A program made the position numbers and the translations under genes. Source: Burkholderia anthina (GTDB lineage Bacteria; Pseudomonadota; Gammaproteobacteria; Burkholderiales; Burkholderiaceae). Taken from it: DNA of 64,000 bases. The DNA is taken from NCBI RefSeq assembly GCF_902498995.1, contig NZ_CABVLY010000003.1, forward strand, positions 310,001 through 374,000. The letters run 5' to 3'. Positions 9,120-17,713 of the stretch are shown piece after piece. Every line of letters begins with the position of its first letter. Position 1 is the stretch's first letter. Under the pieces are notes generated by a model. The model was not told where the DNA came from, did no database searches, and saw nothing but the letters and a program-made list of their open reading frames with translations.

Positions 9120-9908
9120 ATGAACCGGAACATGAACATGAAGACCGGCGCCGCGCGCGCCGTGGCCGCCGGCACGCGGCGTCGCGCATTGCGCTCGCTT
9201 GCCGGCGCGGCGCTCGCGTTGTGCGCGGGCCTGTCCCTGTCGGCAAGCGTCCCGGCCTTCGCCGCCGATGCCACCATTGCAGCGCCGGCCGTCACGCGCG
9301 TCGCGATGCTCGTGCAGCTGCACGGCCCGAACCTGAAGGTCGACGAACGGATCGGCCGGCATCTCGGCGAGCGCGGTTACGCGGTGCGCCTGATCGACGA
9401 GAGCGCGACACCCGACGTGGCGCGCGATGCCGACCTCGTCGTGATCTCGTCGACGGTATCGTCGAAGAACGTGCGGCCCGGCTGGCGCGCGCTCGACAAG
9501 CCGCTCGTCACGTGGGAGAACGACCTGCTCGACGATCTCGCGATGACGGGCAAGCGTCACGACGTCGATTTCGGCGAAACGGGCAAGGAACGCTATCTGT
9601 GGCTCGTCAACGCGCCGCATCCGGTCTCGGCCGGACTGCCGGCGGGCGCGGCCGACGTGTACGGCAAGCAGGCGCCGATGAGCTGGGGCAAGCCGGGGCT
9701 CGGCGCGATCACGATCGCGACCGTGTACGGGCAGCCGGACAAGGCCGCGATCTTCGCGTACGAGAAGGGCGCGACGATGGACTACGAAGCGCTCGCGCCG
9801 GCGCGCCGCGTGATGTTCTTCCTCGACAACGACACGTTCGCGAACCTGTCGCCGGCCGGTATCGCGTTGTTCGATGCGGCGATCGACTGGGCGGCGGGGC
9901 GGCGCTGA
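9120..9908 (+). CDS. Exported ThuA/GATase-like-fold protein, unknown function
   Basis: Secreted protein of 262 aa. Its N-terminus is long and Arg-rich, followed by a hydrophobic segment and an AFA cleavage site at about residue 48. The mature part begins with a beta strand and loop (VAMLVQLHGPNLKVDERIG) and continues as an alternating alpha/beta fold resembling ThuA or class I amidotransferase-like domains, with no catalytic Cys seen in the expected nucleophile-elbow context. GGAG lies 9 bases before the ATG. It follows the siderophore receptor by 73 bases, so it may be the last gene of the iron unit. Function unknown; fold assignment is tentative. Confidence 0.6.
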   Translation: MNRNMNMKTGAARAVAAGTRRRALRSLAGAALALCAGLSLSASVPAFAADATIAAPAVTRVAMLVQLHGPNLKVDERIGRHLGERGYAVRLIDESATPDVARDADLVVISSTVSSKNVRPGWRALDKPLVTWENDLLDDLAMTGKRHDVDFGETGKERYLWLVNAPHPVSAGLPAGAADVYGKQAPMSWGKPGLGAITIATVYGQPDKAAIFAYEKGATMDYEALAPARRVMFFLDNDTFANLSPAGIALFDAAIDWAAGRR

Positions 9909-10040
9909 CGGTGTGCGGCACGCGCCCGCGTGCACGGCCAGCGAAGACCGGCGTTGAATGCGAGAATGCGGCCTTCGACCGGCGCGCTTTGCGCCATTCG
10001 CTTTGCGCCGCTTCTTCGCGCCGCTTTCCAGGGAATTCGT

Positions 10041-10643
10041 ATGGACAGTCATATCGCTCCGGTGGAGCTGAAGAAAGCCTACCGCCTCCTCAACCACGGC
10101 CCGACCGTGCTCGTGTCGGCCCGCCACGACGGCGTCGACAACGTGATGGCCGCCGCGTGGGCATGCGCGCTCGATTTCCTGCCGCCGAAGCTCACCGTCG
10201 TGCTCGACAAGTCCGCGAAGACGCGCGAGCTCGTCGAGCGCAGCGGCACGTTCGTGATCCAGGTGCCGACGGCCGCGCAACTGAAGCTCACGCACGCGGT
10301 CGGCAGCCACAGCCTCGCCGAGCGGCCCGACAAGCTGCGTGAAGCGGGCGTCACGCTGTTCGACGTCGAGGGCCACGACCTGCCGTTCGTTGCCGGCTGC
10401 TCGGGCTGGCTCGCGTGCAGGCTGATTCCGGAGCCGCACAACCAGCAGACCTACGACCTGTTCATCGGCGAAGTGGTGGGGGCGTGGTCGGACACGCGCG
10501 TGTTCCGCGACGGCCACTGGTATTTCGAATCGGCCGATCCGGCATTGCGCAGCCTGCACTACATCGCGGGCGGCAACTTCTATGCGATCGGCGAATCGCT
10601 GCACGTCGATCCGGACCAGACGGATCTGCCGGACCCGCAGTAA
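10041..10643 (+). CDS. Flavin reductase-like (FMN-binding split-barrel) protein
   Basis: Cytoplasmic protein of 200 aa of the flavin reductase-like family. It shows the usual opening (YRLLNHGPTVLVSARHDGVDNVMAAAWACALDF) that makes the FMN pocket, FVIQVPTAAQ, and a C-terminal HYIAGGNFYAIGE. Relatives supply reduced flavin or act as NAD(P)H:flavin oxidoreductases; the partner is unknown. The ATG at 10041 is chosen because the homologous region starts there and upstream codons are not protein-like. It is followed by a hairpin shared with the convergent LysR gene. Confidence 0.82.
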   Translation: MDSHIAPVELKKAYRLLNHGPTVLVSARHDGVDNVMAAAWACALDFLPPKLTVVLDKSAKTRELVERSGTFVIQVPTAAQLKLTHAVGSHSLAERPDKLREAGVTLFDVEGHDLPFVAGCSGWLACRLIPEPHNQQTYDLFIGEVVGAWSDTRVFRDGHWYFESADPALRSLHYIAGGNFYAIGESLHVDPDQTDLPDPQ

Positions 10644-10671
10644 GCGTCGCGGCAGTACCGTTCCGTCTCCG

Positions 10672-10694
10672 AAGCGCGCGGTTCACGCGCGCTT
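10672..10694. terminator. Bidirectional terminator between flavin reductase and LysR genes
   Basis: An 8-bp stem AAGCGCGC / GCGCGCTT with a 7-base loop, followed by TTTTTC-type sequence on the plus strand. It overlaps the last codons of the convergent LysR gene and serves the flavin-reductase transcript. Confidence 0.75.
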
Positions 10695-11579
10695 TTTCAA
10701 TTCCGCCAGCATGACTTCCGCGAACGCCTGCGCGACGCGCGGCAGCGTGCGCCCGCGCTTCGCGACGAGCGCGATCGGCCGCACGAACGCCGGGTCGTCG
10801 ATCGGCTTCACGACGAGGTCGGGTTCGGCCCGCACCTCGCGCGCGGTCGCCGGCAGGATCGTCACGCCGAGGCCGCCGCGCACCATCGCGACGGCCGTCA
10901 TCATGTAGGTCGGCTCGCACGCGATGTCGGGCGTGCAGCCGGCCGCGTCCAGCGCGGCATCGACGACGCTGCGCACGCTCGTGCCTTGCGCGGTCAGCAC
11001 GAGCGGCACGGCGGCGACGTCGGCGGTGCGCACGCGCCGCTTGCGCGCGAGCGGATGATCCTTCGGGCACACGGCGACGAGCTGGTCGGCGCCCGCATAC
11101 AGCACGTCGAGCGACGCGTCGAACGCATCGCCGCCGGTCAACCCGAGATCGGCTTCCTCGTTGCGTACCAGCGCGGTGACGAGGCTCGCGACGCCGTCGC
11201 GGATCTCGAAGCCCGCGCGCGGCACGTCGCGCCGGAACGACTGGATCAGCTCCGGCAGCAGGCTCGACGCGAACGTCGGCAGGCAGGCGAGCCGCACCGT
11301 GCCGCTCGCGCCTTCGCCGAGCGCGCGCGCATCGCGCAGCACGCGCTCCATGTCGTCGAGCGAGCGTTGCAGCAGCGGCAGCAGTTCGCGCCCGGTCTGC
11401 GTGAGCGCGACGCTGCGGCTGTTGCGGTCGAACAGCCGCGCGCCGACGATTTCCTCGAGCCGCCTGATCTGCACGGTCAGCGCCGGCTGCGACAGATGCA
11501 GCCGCGCGGCCGCGCGCGTGAAGTTGCCGGCGTGCGCGACGGTGACGAAGGCGCGGATGTCGCGAAGGTTCAGATCCAT
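10683..11579 (-). CDS. LysR-family transcriptional regulator
   Basis: DNA-binding regulator of 298 aa with the standard layout: winged helix-turn-helix at residues 1-60 (DLNLRDIRAFVTVAHAGNFTRAA, LHLSQPALTVQIRRLEEIVG) and a periplasmic-binding-like effector domain in the rest. It is divergent from the CitMHS transporter and AtuA genes across 97 bases, the usual layout for a LysR regulator and its target. The effector is probably the carboxylate or intermediate handled by that operon (inference). Confidence 0.9.
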   Translation of the reverse strand: MDLNLRDIRAFVTVAHAGNFTRAAARLHLSQPALTVQIRRLEEIVGARLFDRNSRSVALTQTGRELLPLLQRSLDDMERVLRDARALGEGASGTVRLACLPTFASSLLPELIQSFRRDVPRAGFEIRDGVASLVTALVRNEEADLGLTGGDAFDASLDVLYAGADQLVAVCPKDHPLARKRRVRTADVAAVPLVLTAQGTSVRSVVDAALDAAGCTPDIACEPTYMMTAVAMVRGGLGVTILPATAREVRAEPDLVVKPIDDPAFVRPIALVAKRGRTLPRVAQAFAEVMLAELKKRA

Positions 11580-11676
11580 AACGATTCGTGATTGCTGCGA
11601 TCAAATCATTTCAATTGTGCTATCGCTGCGCCGACCTTACGCTCGTCTCCAACAAAAGACAAGGTAGGAGACACCG

Positions 11677-12975
11677 ATGCTGCCGTTACTCGGGCTGGGC
11701 ACGATCGTCGTGCTGCTGGCCGCGATTCTGTCCAAACGCATGTCGCCGCTCGTCGCGCTGATCGTCGTGCCGATCGCGGCGTCGCTCATCGGCGGCTTCG
11801 GGCTGCATACGAGCACGTTCGTGATCGACGGGCTGAAGGGTCTCGCGCCCGTCGTCGGGATGTTCGTGTTCGCAATCCTTTATTTCGGGACGATCACCGA
11901 CGCCGGCACGCTCGACCCGATCATCGACCGCATCCTGCGCGCGGTCGGCACGCGGCCCACGCGCATCGTGATGGGAACGACGCTGCTCGCGCTGCTGATT
12001 CACCTCGACGGCTCGGGCGCCGTCTGCTTTCTCGTGACGATTCCGGCGGTGCTGCCGCTGTACGACCGGCTGAAGATGGACCGCCGCGTGCTGGCCGCAG
12101 CCGTGTCGATGGCCGCGGGGATCAACTTCCTGCCGTGGACGGGGCCGATGATCCGCGCGTCGGCGTCGCTGCACCTGCCGGTGTCGGCGTTGTTCAATCC
12201 GCTGATTCCGGTGCAGGCGATCGGGCTCGTGTTCGTGTTCGGCGTCGCGTACTGGCTCGGGCGGCGCGAGGAGAAGCGGCTCGGCCTGTCGCGCAACGAC
12301 GCGTCGATTCCGCTGCCGAAACGCGAGCTGACGCCCGACGAGCAGGCGCTGCGCCGCCCGCGCCTGTTCTGGTTCAACCTGGTGCTGACGCTCGTGGTGC
12401 TCGGCACGATGGTCGTGATGGGCGAGAAGATTCCGCCGGCGATCATGTTCATGGTCGGGCTGTGCGTCGCGCTGATGGTGAACTACCCGGACGTCGACAT
12501 GCAGCGCAAGCGCATCGACGCGCATGCGCGGGCGGCGCTGATGATGGCCGGCATCCTGCTCGCGGCCGGCGTGTTTACCGGGATCATGCAGGGCAGCGGA
12601 ATGCTGAAGGCGATGGCGCAGGCGGCGGTCGGCTTCGTGCCGCCGTCGATGGCGGGCCACATTCCGGTCGCGCTCGGCCTCGTGTCGATGCCGCTCAGCA
12701 TGCTGTTCGACCCGGACTCGTTCTATTTCGGCGTGCTGCCGGTGATCGCCGAAGTGGCCGGCCAGCTCGGCGTGCCGGCCGTGCATGTCGGCCAGGCCGC
12801 GCTGCTCGGCCAGATGACGACCGGGTTTCCTGTCAGCCCGCTGACGCCCGCGACGTTCCTCGTCGTCGGCCTGTGCGGGATCGAGCTGGCCGAGCACCAG
12901 AAGTTCACGTTCCCGCTGCTGTTCGGCGCCTCGATCGTGATGACGATCGCGTGCGTCGTGCTGGGCATCTTTTGA
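11677..12975 (+). CDS. CitMHS-family carboxylate transporter
   Basis: Inner-membrane secondary transporter, 432 aa, with about 12 hydrophobic segments along its length. It resembles the CitMHS family, which imports metal-citrate or related carboxylates with protons. Recognisable parts are LDGSGAVCFLVTIPAVLPLYDRL near residue 110, INFLPWTGPMIRA, and FPVSPLTPATFL late in the protein. It is the first gene after the divergent LysR regulator, and the AtuA gene follows after 38 bases. Substrate is not determinable; a metabolite handled by the two AtuA-type proteins is the likely cargo. Confidence 0.85.
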   Translation: MLPLLGLGTIVVLLAAILSKRMSPLVALIVVPIAASLIGGFGLHTSTFVIDGLKGLAPVVGMFVFAILYFGTITDAGTLDPIIDRILRAVGTRPTRIVMGTTLLALLIHLDGSGAVCFLVTIPAVLPLYDRLKMDRRVLAAAVSMAAGINFLPWTGPMIRASASLHLPVSALFNPLIPVQAIGLVFVFGVAYWLGRREEKRLGLSRNDASIPLPKRELTPDEQALRRPRLFWFNLVLTLVVLGTMVVMGEKIPPAIMFMVGLCVALMVNYPDVDMQRKRIDAHARAALMMAGILLAAGVFTGIMQGSGMLKAMAQAAVGFVPPSMAGHIPVALGLVSMPLSMLFDPDSFYFGVLPVIAEVAGQLGVPAVHVGQAALLGQMTTGFPVSPLTPATFLVVGLCGIELAEHQKFTFPLLFGASIVMTIACVVLGIF

Positions 12976-13013
12976 TTTTTGCCGGCGCGTGTGCGCCGGA
13001 CGACGGTACGAAC

Positions 13014-14375
13014 ATGACAGCAAAGCCTTCACCTCAACCGTGCGTGCGCATCGGCGCGGGCGCCGGCTACTCGGGCGACCGGATCGAGCCCGCGGTCGAA
13101 CTGGCCGAACACGGTCGGCTCGACTACCTCGTCTTCGAATGCCTGGCCGAGCGCACGATCGCGATCGCGCAGCAGGCGCGCCGCAAGGACCCGGCGCTCG
13201 GCTACGACCCGCTGCTCGACGCGCGCATGCGCGCCGTGCTGCCGGTGGCCGCGGCCAGGGGCGTGCGCATCGTGTCGAACATGGGCGCGGCGAATCCGCG
13301 CGCGGCGGCGCGGCGCACCGCGCAGATCGCGCAGTCGCTCGGCCTCGAGGGGCTGAAGGTCGCGGCGGTCGAGGGCGACGACGTGCTCGACGTCGTGCTG
13401 CGCGGCGCGTTCCGTTTCGAGGAGTCGGGCGACGAGGTTGCCGCGTATCGCGAGCGCATCGTGTCCGCGAACGCGTATCTCGGCGCGGCGCCGATCGTCG
13501 ACGCGCTCGCGGCCGGCGCGGACGTCGTGCTGACCGGACGCGTCGCCGATCCGTCGCTGTTCGTCGCGCCGCTGATCCATGCGTTCGGATGGCGAATGGA
13601 CGACTGGGACACGCTCGGACAGGCGACGGTCGTCGGCCATCTGCTCGAATGCGCGGGGCAGGTGACGGGCGGCTATTTCGCGGACCCCGGTTACAAGGAC
13701 GTGCCGAATCTCGCGCGCCTCGGGTTTCCGATCGGCGAGGTCGAGGCCGACGGCTCGGTCACGATCACGAAGGTGCCGCACGCGGGCGGCCGCGTGAGCG
13801 CGGCGACCTGCAAGGAGCAGTTGCTGTACGAGATCCACGATCCGGCGCGCTACCTGCAGCCCGACGTGGTCGCGGATTTCATGCGGGTGGCCGTCGAGGA
13901 GGCGGCGGTCGACCGCGTACGCGTGACGGGCGGACGTGGCACGGCGCGCACCGACACGCTGAAGGTATCGGTCGCGTACGTCGACGGTCATATCGGTGAA
14001 GGGCAGATCTCGTACGGTGGGCCCGGTGCGCTGGCACGCGCGCGTCTCGCGCTCGAGATCGTGCGCGAACGGCTCGCGCTGACCGGCGTGGCCGCGACCG
14101 AATTGCGTTTCGACCTGATCGGCGTCGATTCGCTGTACGGCACGGCGACGCCTGCGGTGCGCGGCGAGCCGGCCGAGGTTCGCATCCGGGTGGCCGGCCG
14201 CGCGGAGAGTGCGGCGGAGGCCGCACGGATCGGCAACGAAGTCGAGACGCTTTATACGAACGGGCCGGCCGGCGGCGGCGGCGCGTTCAAGTCGACGCGC
14301 GAGGTGATCGCCGTCCAGTCGGTGCTGTTGCCGCGCGCGGCCGTGACGCCGTCGTTTTCATTCGTGGAGGCATGA
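13014..14375 (+). CDS. AtuA-family (DUF1446) protein
   Basis: Cytoplasmic protein of 453 aa of the acyclic terpene utilisation AtuA/DUF1446 family. Family features include IGAGAGYSGDRIEPAVEL at the N-terminus, CLAERTIA, DVVLTGRVADPSLF, HLLECAGQVTGGYF, GGRVSAATCKEQLLYEI and a Gly-rich C-terminus. AtuA is required for citronellol and geraniol breakdown in Pseudomonas, but its reaction is unclear. No other terpene genes (biotin carboxylase, geranyl-CoA steps) are nearby, so a different substrate is likely. Its stop overlaps the next gene by 4 bases. Confidence 0.85.
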   Translation: MTAKPSPQPCVRIGAGAGYSGDRIEPAVELAEHGRLDYLVFECLAERTIAIAQQARRKDPALGYDPLLDARMRAVLPVAAARGVRIVSNMGAANPRAAARRTAQIAQSLGLEGLKVAAVEGDDVLDVVLRGAFRFEESGDEVAAYRERIVSANAYLGAAPIVDALAAGADVVLTGRVADPSLFVAPLIHAFGWRMDDWDTLGQATVVGHLLECAGQVTGGYFADPGYKDVPNLARLGFPIGEVEADGSVTITKVPHAGGRVSAATCKEQLLYEIHDPARYLQPDVVADFMRVAVEEAAVDRVRVTGGRGTARTDTLKVSVAYVDGHIGEGQISYGGPGALARARLALEIVRERLALTGVAATELRFDLIGVDSLYGTATPAVRGEPAEVRIRVAGRAESAAEAARIGNEVETLYTNGPAGGGGAFKSTREVIAVQSVLLPRAAVTPSFSFVEA

Positions 14376-14686
14376 TGCAACTGCGTGAACTCGCGCATGC
14401 GCGCACTGGCGACAAGGGCAATACGCTGAACGTGTCGATCATCTGCCACGATCCGCGTCATTACGACCATCTGCGCGCGCATCTCGATGCGCAGGCCGTG
14501 AAGGCGTGGCTCGCGGGCATCGTGCATGGCGAGGTCGTGCGCCATGAGTTGCCGGCGCTCGCCGCCTTCAATTTCGTGCTGCGCGATGCGCTCGGCGGCG
14601 GCGTCACGCGTTCGCTCGCGCTCGATGCGCACGGCAAGTCGGTCAGCTCGGCGCTGCTGGCGATCGACGTGCCGGCGCCGGTGTGA
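14372..14686 (+). CDS. AtuA-associated small protein (AtuA-like C-terminal domain)
   Basis: Small cytoplasmic protein of 104 aa that starts inside the stop codon of the AtuA gene, so the two are translationally coupled. It resembles the C-terminal domain found fused to AtuA in other organisms (LRELAHARTGDKGNTLNVSII, then FNFVLRDALGGGVTRSLALD). It most likely forms a complex with the upstream protein. Catalytic role unknown. Confidence 0.8.
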   Translation: MMQLRELAHARTGDKGNTLNVSIICHDPRHYDHLRAHLDAQAVKAWLAGIVHGEVVRHELPALAAFNFVLRDALGGGVTRSLALDAHGKSVSSALLAIDVPAPV

Positions 14687-14711
14687 CGATGCGGCGCGGC
14701 CGTGCCGGCGT

Positions 14712-15533
14712 TCACGGAATCAACAGCTCACGCCGTCCGTCCGCGTTCTCGATGCGCTCGCCGCCGATGTGCAGGCGCTGGTCGGCGCGATAGTCATACA
14801 CGGCGCGCGACGCGGCGACCTGCTCGAGATCGAGTTCGACCGTGTGGCGCGATTCGCCGTTGCCGGCTTCGAAAATCAGGTTTCCGAACGGATCGGCCGC
14901 GAGGCTGCCGCCCGCGAACACGACGTCGTGCGCGCTGCCGCCGACGCGGTTCGCGACGACCGCGAACACCTGGTTTTCCATCGCGCGCGCCGAGACCGAC
15001 GTGCGGTGGACCTGGCGATACGGCTCCATGTTGCCGTCGGTGACGAGGATCAACTGCGCGCCGAGCGCCGCGAGCGCGCGGCCGCTTTCCGGGAATTCGC
15101 TGTCATAGCAGATCAGCAGGCCGATCCGCGCGCCGCGCCATTCGACGGTCGCGTAGCGGTCGCCGGGCAGGACGACGCCGCGCTCCGACACCCACAGATG
15201 CGTCTTGCGATAGTGCAGCGCGATGCCGTCCGGCGTGACGAACACGGTCGTGTTGTAGAAGCGCCCGCCGTCGTTCTCGATCAGCCCGACCACCACCGCG
15301 ACGTCGCGCGCCCGCGCGGCCGCGATCACCGCGCCGACGCTCGGGCCGTCGAGCGGCTCGGCCACGCGCTCGAGCTCCGATGGATCGAGAAAGCCGGTGA
15401 GCTGCGCTTCCGGAAACATCACGATGTCGGTGCCGCTCGCGCAGGTCGCGATCGCTTCGAGCGTGCGTTGCAGGTTGTAGCGCGTGTCGCCGTCGCGGCC
15501 GGCGAGCTGGACGATGTCGAGCTTCAGTTTCAT
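14712..15533 (-). CDS. Carbon-nitrogen hydrolase (nitrilase superfamily)
   Basis: Cytoplasmic amidase-type enzyme of 273 aa. The Glu-Lys-Cys triad of the superfamily is visible: Glu42 in MFPEAQLTG, Lys110 in HYRKTHLW, and Cys142 in LLICYDSEFPES. It should hydrolyse an amide or carbamoyl bond; the substrate is unknown. I take the ATG at 15533 (MKLKLDIVQLAG), where the family normally starts. It converges on the AtuA pair and may not belong to that operon. Confidence 0.88.
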   Translation of the reverse strand: MKLKLDIVQLAGRDGDTRYNLQRTLEAIATCASGTDIVMFPEAQLTGFLDPSELERVAEPLDGPSVGAVIAAARARDVAVVVGLIENDGGRFYNTTVFVTPDGIALHYRKTHLWVSERGVVLPGDRYATVEWRGARIGLLICYDSEFPESGRALAALGAQLILVTDGNMEPYRQVHRTSVSARAMENQVFAVVANRVGGSAHDVVFAGGSLAADPFGNLIFEAGNGESRHTVELDLEQVAASRAVYDYRADQRLHIGGERIENADGRRELLIP

Positions 15534-15735
15534 GGGCGGGTTCGGTAGCGGTGGTCCGTCGCGATGGCGGCGGAACGGATGGGAATGAGCGCCAGTATGC
15601 GCCGAACGCGCCGGGTTCCCCATCCCGACGACGCGTTAACCCGTCAGGGGTATTGATCTCTGCACCGGCCGCCGGTCGTGCGCCGGGGGCGCCCGGCTTC
15701 GCGATGTCCCGCTGCGGGGATCAACGGCAAGGTCG

Positions 15736-15768
15736 GGAAAAGCGCCGGCCCCTCTGCAAGGGCCGGCG
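15736..15768 (-). terminator. Terminator-like hairpin downstream of the LuxR gene
   Basis: A perfect 9-bp GC stem (CGCCGGCCC / GGGCCGGCG) with an 8-base loop. On the minus strand it is followed by CTTTTCCC, which makes it an intrinsic-terminator candidate for the LuxR transcript about 195 bases past that gene's stop. Confidence 0.6.
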
Positions 15769-15772
15769 AAGA

Positions 15773-15806
15773 GGTTCTGATGGACGAGGATAGTGCTATC
15801 AGAACC
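15773..15806. repeat. Perfect 9-bp inverted repeat, possible operator
   Basis: The arms GGTTCTGAT (15773-15781) and ATCAGAACC (15798-15806) are separated by 16 bases. The dyad could bind a dimeric regulator or fold in the 3' part of the LuxR mRNA. It sits directly beside the terminator hairpin and about 240 bases upstream of the nitrilase start. Confidence 0.5.
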
Positions 15807-15963
15807 CAGGCCACCCTCTACCGCCCGTGTCGAACGGACGGACAGCATCGAACGACGCAAGGATAGAGAGGATGGCGGCGCTTGCACAGACGATGCATCC
15901 GATAGCGCGTATCGGCTGGACGGCGTGTGACGGGGCGGGCCGCTGCGGTCGCTGCGCCGAGCG

Positions 15964-16782
15964 TCACGTCCCGGCCTGCGCGTGCAGGAACAACGAGAAC
16001 AGCTCCGACTGCGAATTGATGCCGAGCTTCGCGTAGATGTTGCGCCGGTGCACCTTGACCGTTTCGGCCGAAATCGCCAGCTTGTTGGCGACTTCCTTGT
16101 TCGAGCGGCCGCTCAGGATCAGCCGGATCACGTCGAGTTCGCGCGCGGTGAGCGGCGTGCCGAGCCGCGCCATCGCGTGCTCGAAGCCCCCGTGCACGGC
16201 GCTGCCGGCCCGGCGCGGCGCAGCGGGCTCGATGGGCTCGGCGGGTGCCGGTTCGAATGCGAGCCGTTGACGCATCAGGCCGGCGACCCACGGGCGGATC
16301 AGGTCGAGCAGCGCGACCTGCTCGGGGCTGAAGCGCCGCTTGCTGCCGAGCGACACGCACAGCGTGCGCGTGTCGTCGAGCACGACGTTGAACTGCACCT
16401 CGTCCTCGACGACGTTGTGCGTGAAATACAGCGTGTAGTACTCGGTATCGCGAAAACACTCGGGCGCGACGTCGGACAGCCGGAACAGGCCGCTTGTCGG
16501 GGCATCGCGGTTCGCGATGTAGAACGGATCGAGCTGGTACAGCCCCTGCACGTAGTCGCGAAAGAGCGGGTCGGGGCCGCCGCCTTCGTACGGACATTCG
16601 GCGAACACCTGCGGGCGGTCGTCGCCGAACATCAGCACGACCCAGCTGTCGATCGCGACGTATTCCTCGATCAGCCGGATCAGCGCGAGCCAGAAACCCG
16701 GCTGGTCGAGCGACTCGACGAGTCGGCCGACCGACCGGTGCCAGGCGACGTCCTGCAAGCTCAGGTTCATGCGTGTGTCCAT
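15964..16782 (-). CDS. LuxR-type transcriptional regulator (orphan)
   Basis: DNA-binding regulator of 272 aa. The C-terminal LuxR/FixJ helix-turn-helix is clear (LTARELDVIRLILSGRSNKEV, AETVKVHRRNIYAKLGINS). The N-terminal 190 residues look like a globular sensor domain (DPLFRDYVQGLYQLDPFYI) but I do not see the autoinducer-binding signature with confidence, and no luxI gene is nearby. The start is MDTRMNLS at 16782; ATG 16770 is an alternative. It is divergent, over about 100 bases, from two exported proteins that may be its targets. Confidence 0.85.
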   Translation of the reverse strand: MDTRMNLSLQDVAWHRSVGRLVESLDQPGFWLALIRLIEEYVAIDSWVVLMFGDDRPQVFAECPYEGGGPDPLFRDYVQGLYQLDPFYIANRDAPTSGLFRLSDVAPECFRDTEYYTLYFTHNVVEDEVQFNVVLDDTRTLCVSLGSKRRFSPEQVALLDLIRPWVAGLMRQRLAFEPAPAEPIEPAAPRRAGSAVHGGFEHAMARLGTPLTARELDVIRLILSGRSNKEVANKLAISAETVKVHRRNIYAKLGINSQSELFSLFLHAQAGT

Positions 16783-16884
16783 GTCGGGCCGGACCGGCGC
16801 GCCGTGCGCTTGCGATGCCGCGCCGAGCGTGTACGCTACGGGCTCGCGGGCGGCACGGGCCGCGCGCATCGACCGGATCCTGGA

Positions 16885-17670
16885 ATGAAGAACGAGATCG
16901 TAACGCCGGCCGGCGCGAATGGCGAGGCCGTGCGCGGCCGCCGGTTCGCGGCGCTCGTCGTGCGCGTCGCGCTGGCGGGTGTCGGGGTGGCCGCCGTGCA
17001 CGCGGCTCTTGCGGCATCGCCCGCGTCGTGCGACGAACGGCTCACGCAACTGGTCGTGCCGGCGCTGCGGCACACCGCGTTCGAACGGCGGGCGATCCAT
17101 GCCGAGCCCGCGGCGCTGACCGGTCAACCGGAAGGCGTGCAGGGCGTCCGGCTGTTCGTGACGCCCGACCATCCGGGCACGCCAAACCGCGACGCGACGA
17201 TCGGCTGGGTCACGCTCGACACGCATGCGCTGCGCGCGCTCGACATCACGCGCGATCCTGAACAGCCGGACGTGCTGAAGATCGACCGGCACGCGCTGTC
17301 GCGCTACGTGTCGACGTGCGTCGCGCCGCCGGCCGCACCCGCCAATGCCGACGCGGCCACGCCCGGCGCCGTCGATTGCGACGCGCTGAACCGCCGCGCG
17401 CGGGCGCAGGGCGACTACGTGACGGGCAGCGACGCCGGGCGCGTCGTCACGGGCAAGGGCCGGCTGCCGTTCTTTTCCGCGCCGGACGACGCGTGCCGGA
17501 TCGACGGCCTGTTCATCGTCGAGCACGATCACGTCGACGCGCGGGCCGAGTACGGCCGCTTCACGTCGGTCACGTATCTGAATCCGCGCACGCACGGCAC
17601 GGCGGACGGTTGGGTGCGGAGCGCGCGGCTGAAACCCGACGGCACCGGCATCGCGCCGCGGCAACCCTGA
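16885..17670 (+). CDS. Hypothetical exported protein
   Basis: Protein of 261 aa I do not recognise. A hydrophobic stretch with an ALA-type cleavage site lies at about residues 22-45, suggesting export. The mature part has six or so scattered Cys (CDERL, STCVAPP, DCDALNR, DACRIDG), compatible with disulphides in the periplasm. Middle and C-terminal regions contain VTPDHPGTPNRDATIGWVTLD and FIVEHDHVDARAEYGRF. It is first of a two-gene rightward unit divergent from the LuxR regulator. Confidence 0.6.
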   Translation: MKNEIVTPAGANGEAVRGRRFAALVVRVALAGVGVAAVHAALAASPASCDERLTQLVVPALRHTAFERRAIHAEPAALTGQPEGVQGVRLFVTPDHPGTPNRDATIGWVTLDTHALRALDITRDPEQPDVLKIDRHALSRYVSTCVAPPAAPANADAATPGAVDCDALNRRARAQGDYVTGSDAGRVVTGKGRLPFFSAPDDACRIDGLFIVEHDHVDARAEYGRFTSVTYLNPRTHGTADGWVRSARLKPDGTGIAPRQP

Positions 17671-17713
17671 TCGCTCGCCCGCATCGACCTTTTCCCTCGA
17701 ATCGAACGCCTTC

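Larger units (their letters stand above)
15534..15963. other. Intergenic region with two inverted repeats
   Basis: 430 bases lie between two leftward genes, nitrilase and the LuxR regulator. They hold a terminator-like hairpin (15743-15768) and a separate perfect inverted repeat (15773-15806). The 150 bases from there to the LuxR stop show no convincing coding frame. Confidence 0.6.

Noticed and set aside
5627..9295. Open frame of about 1220 codons opposite fecR and the receptor
   Set aside because: Crosses several real genes, no family motifs, composition of an antisense frame.
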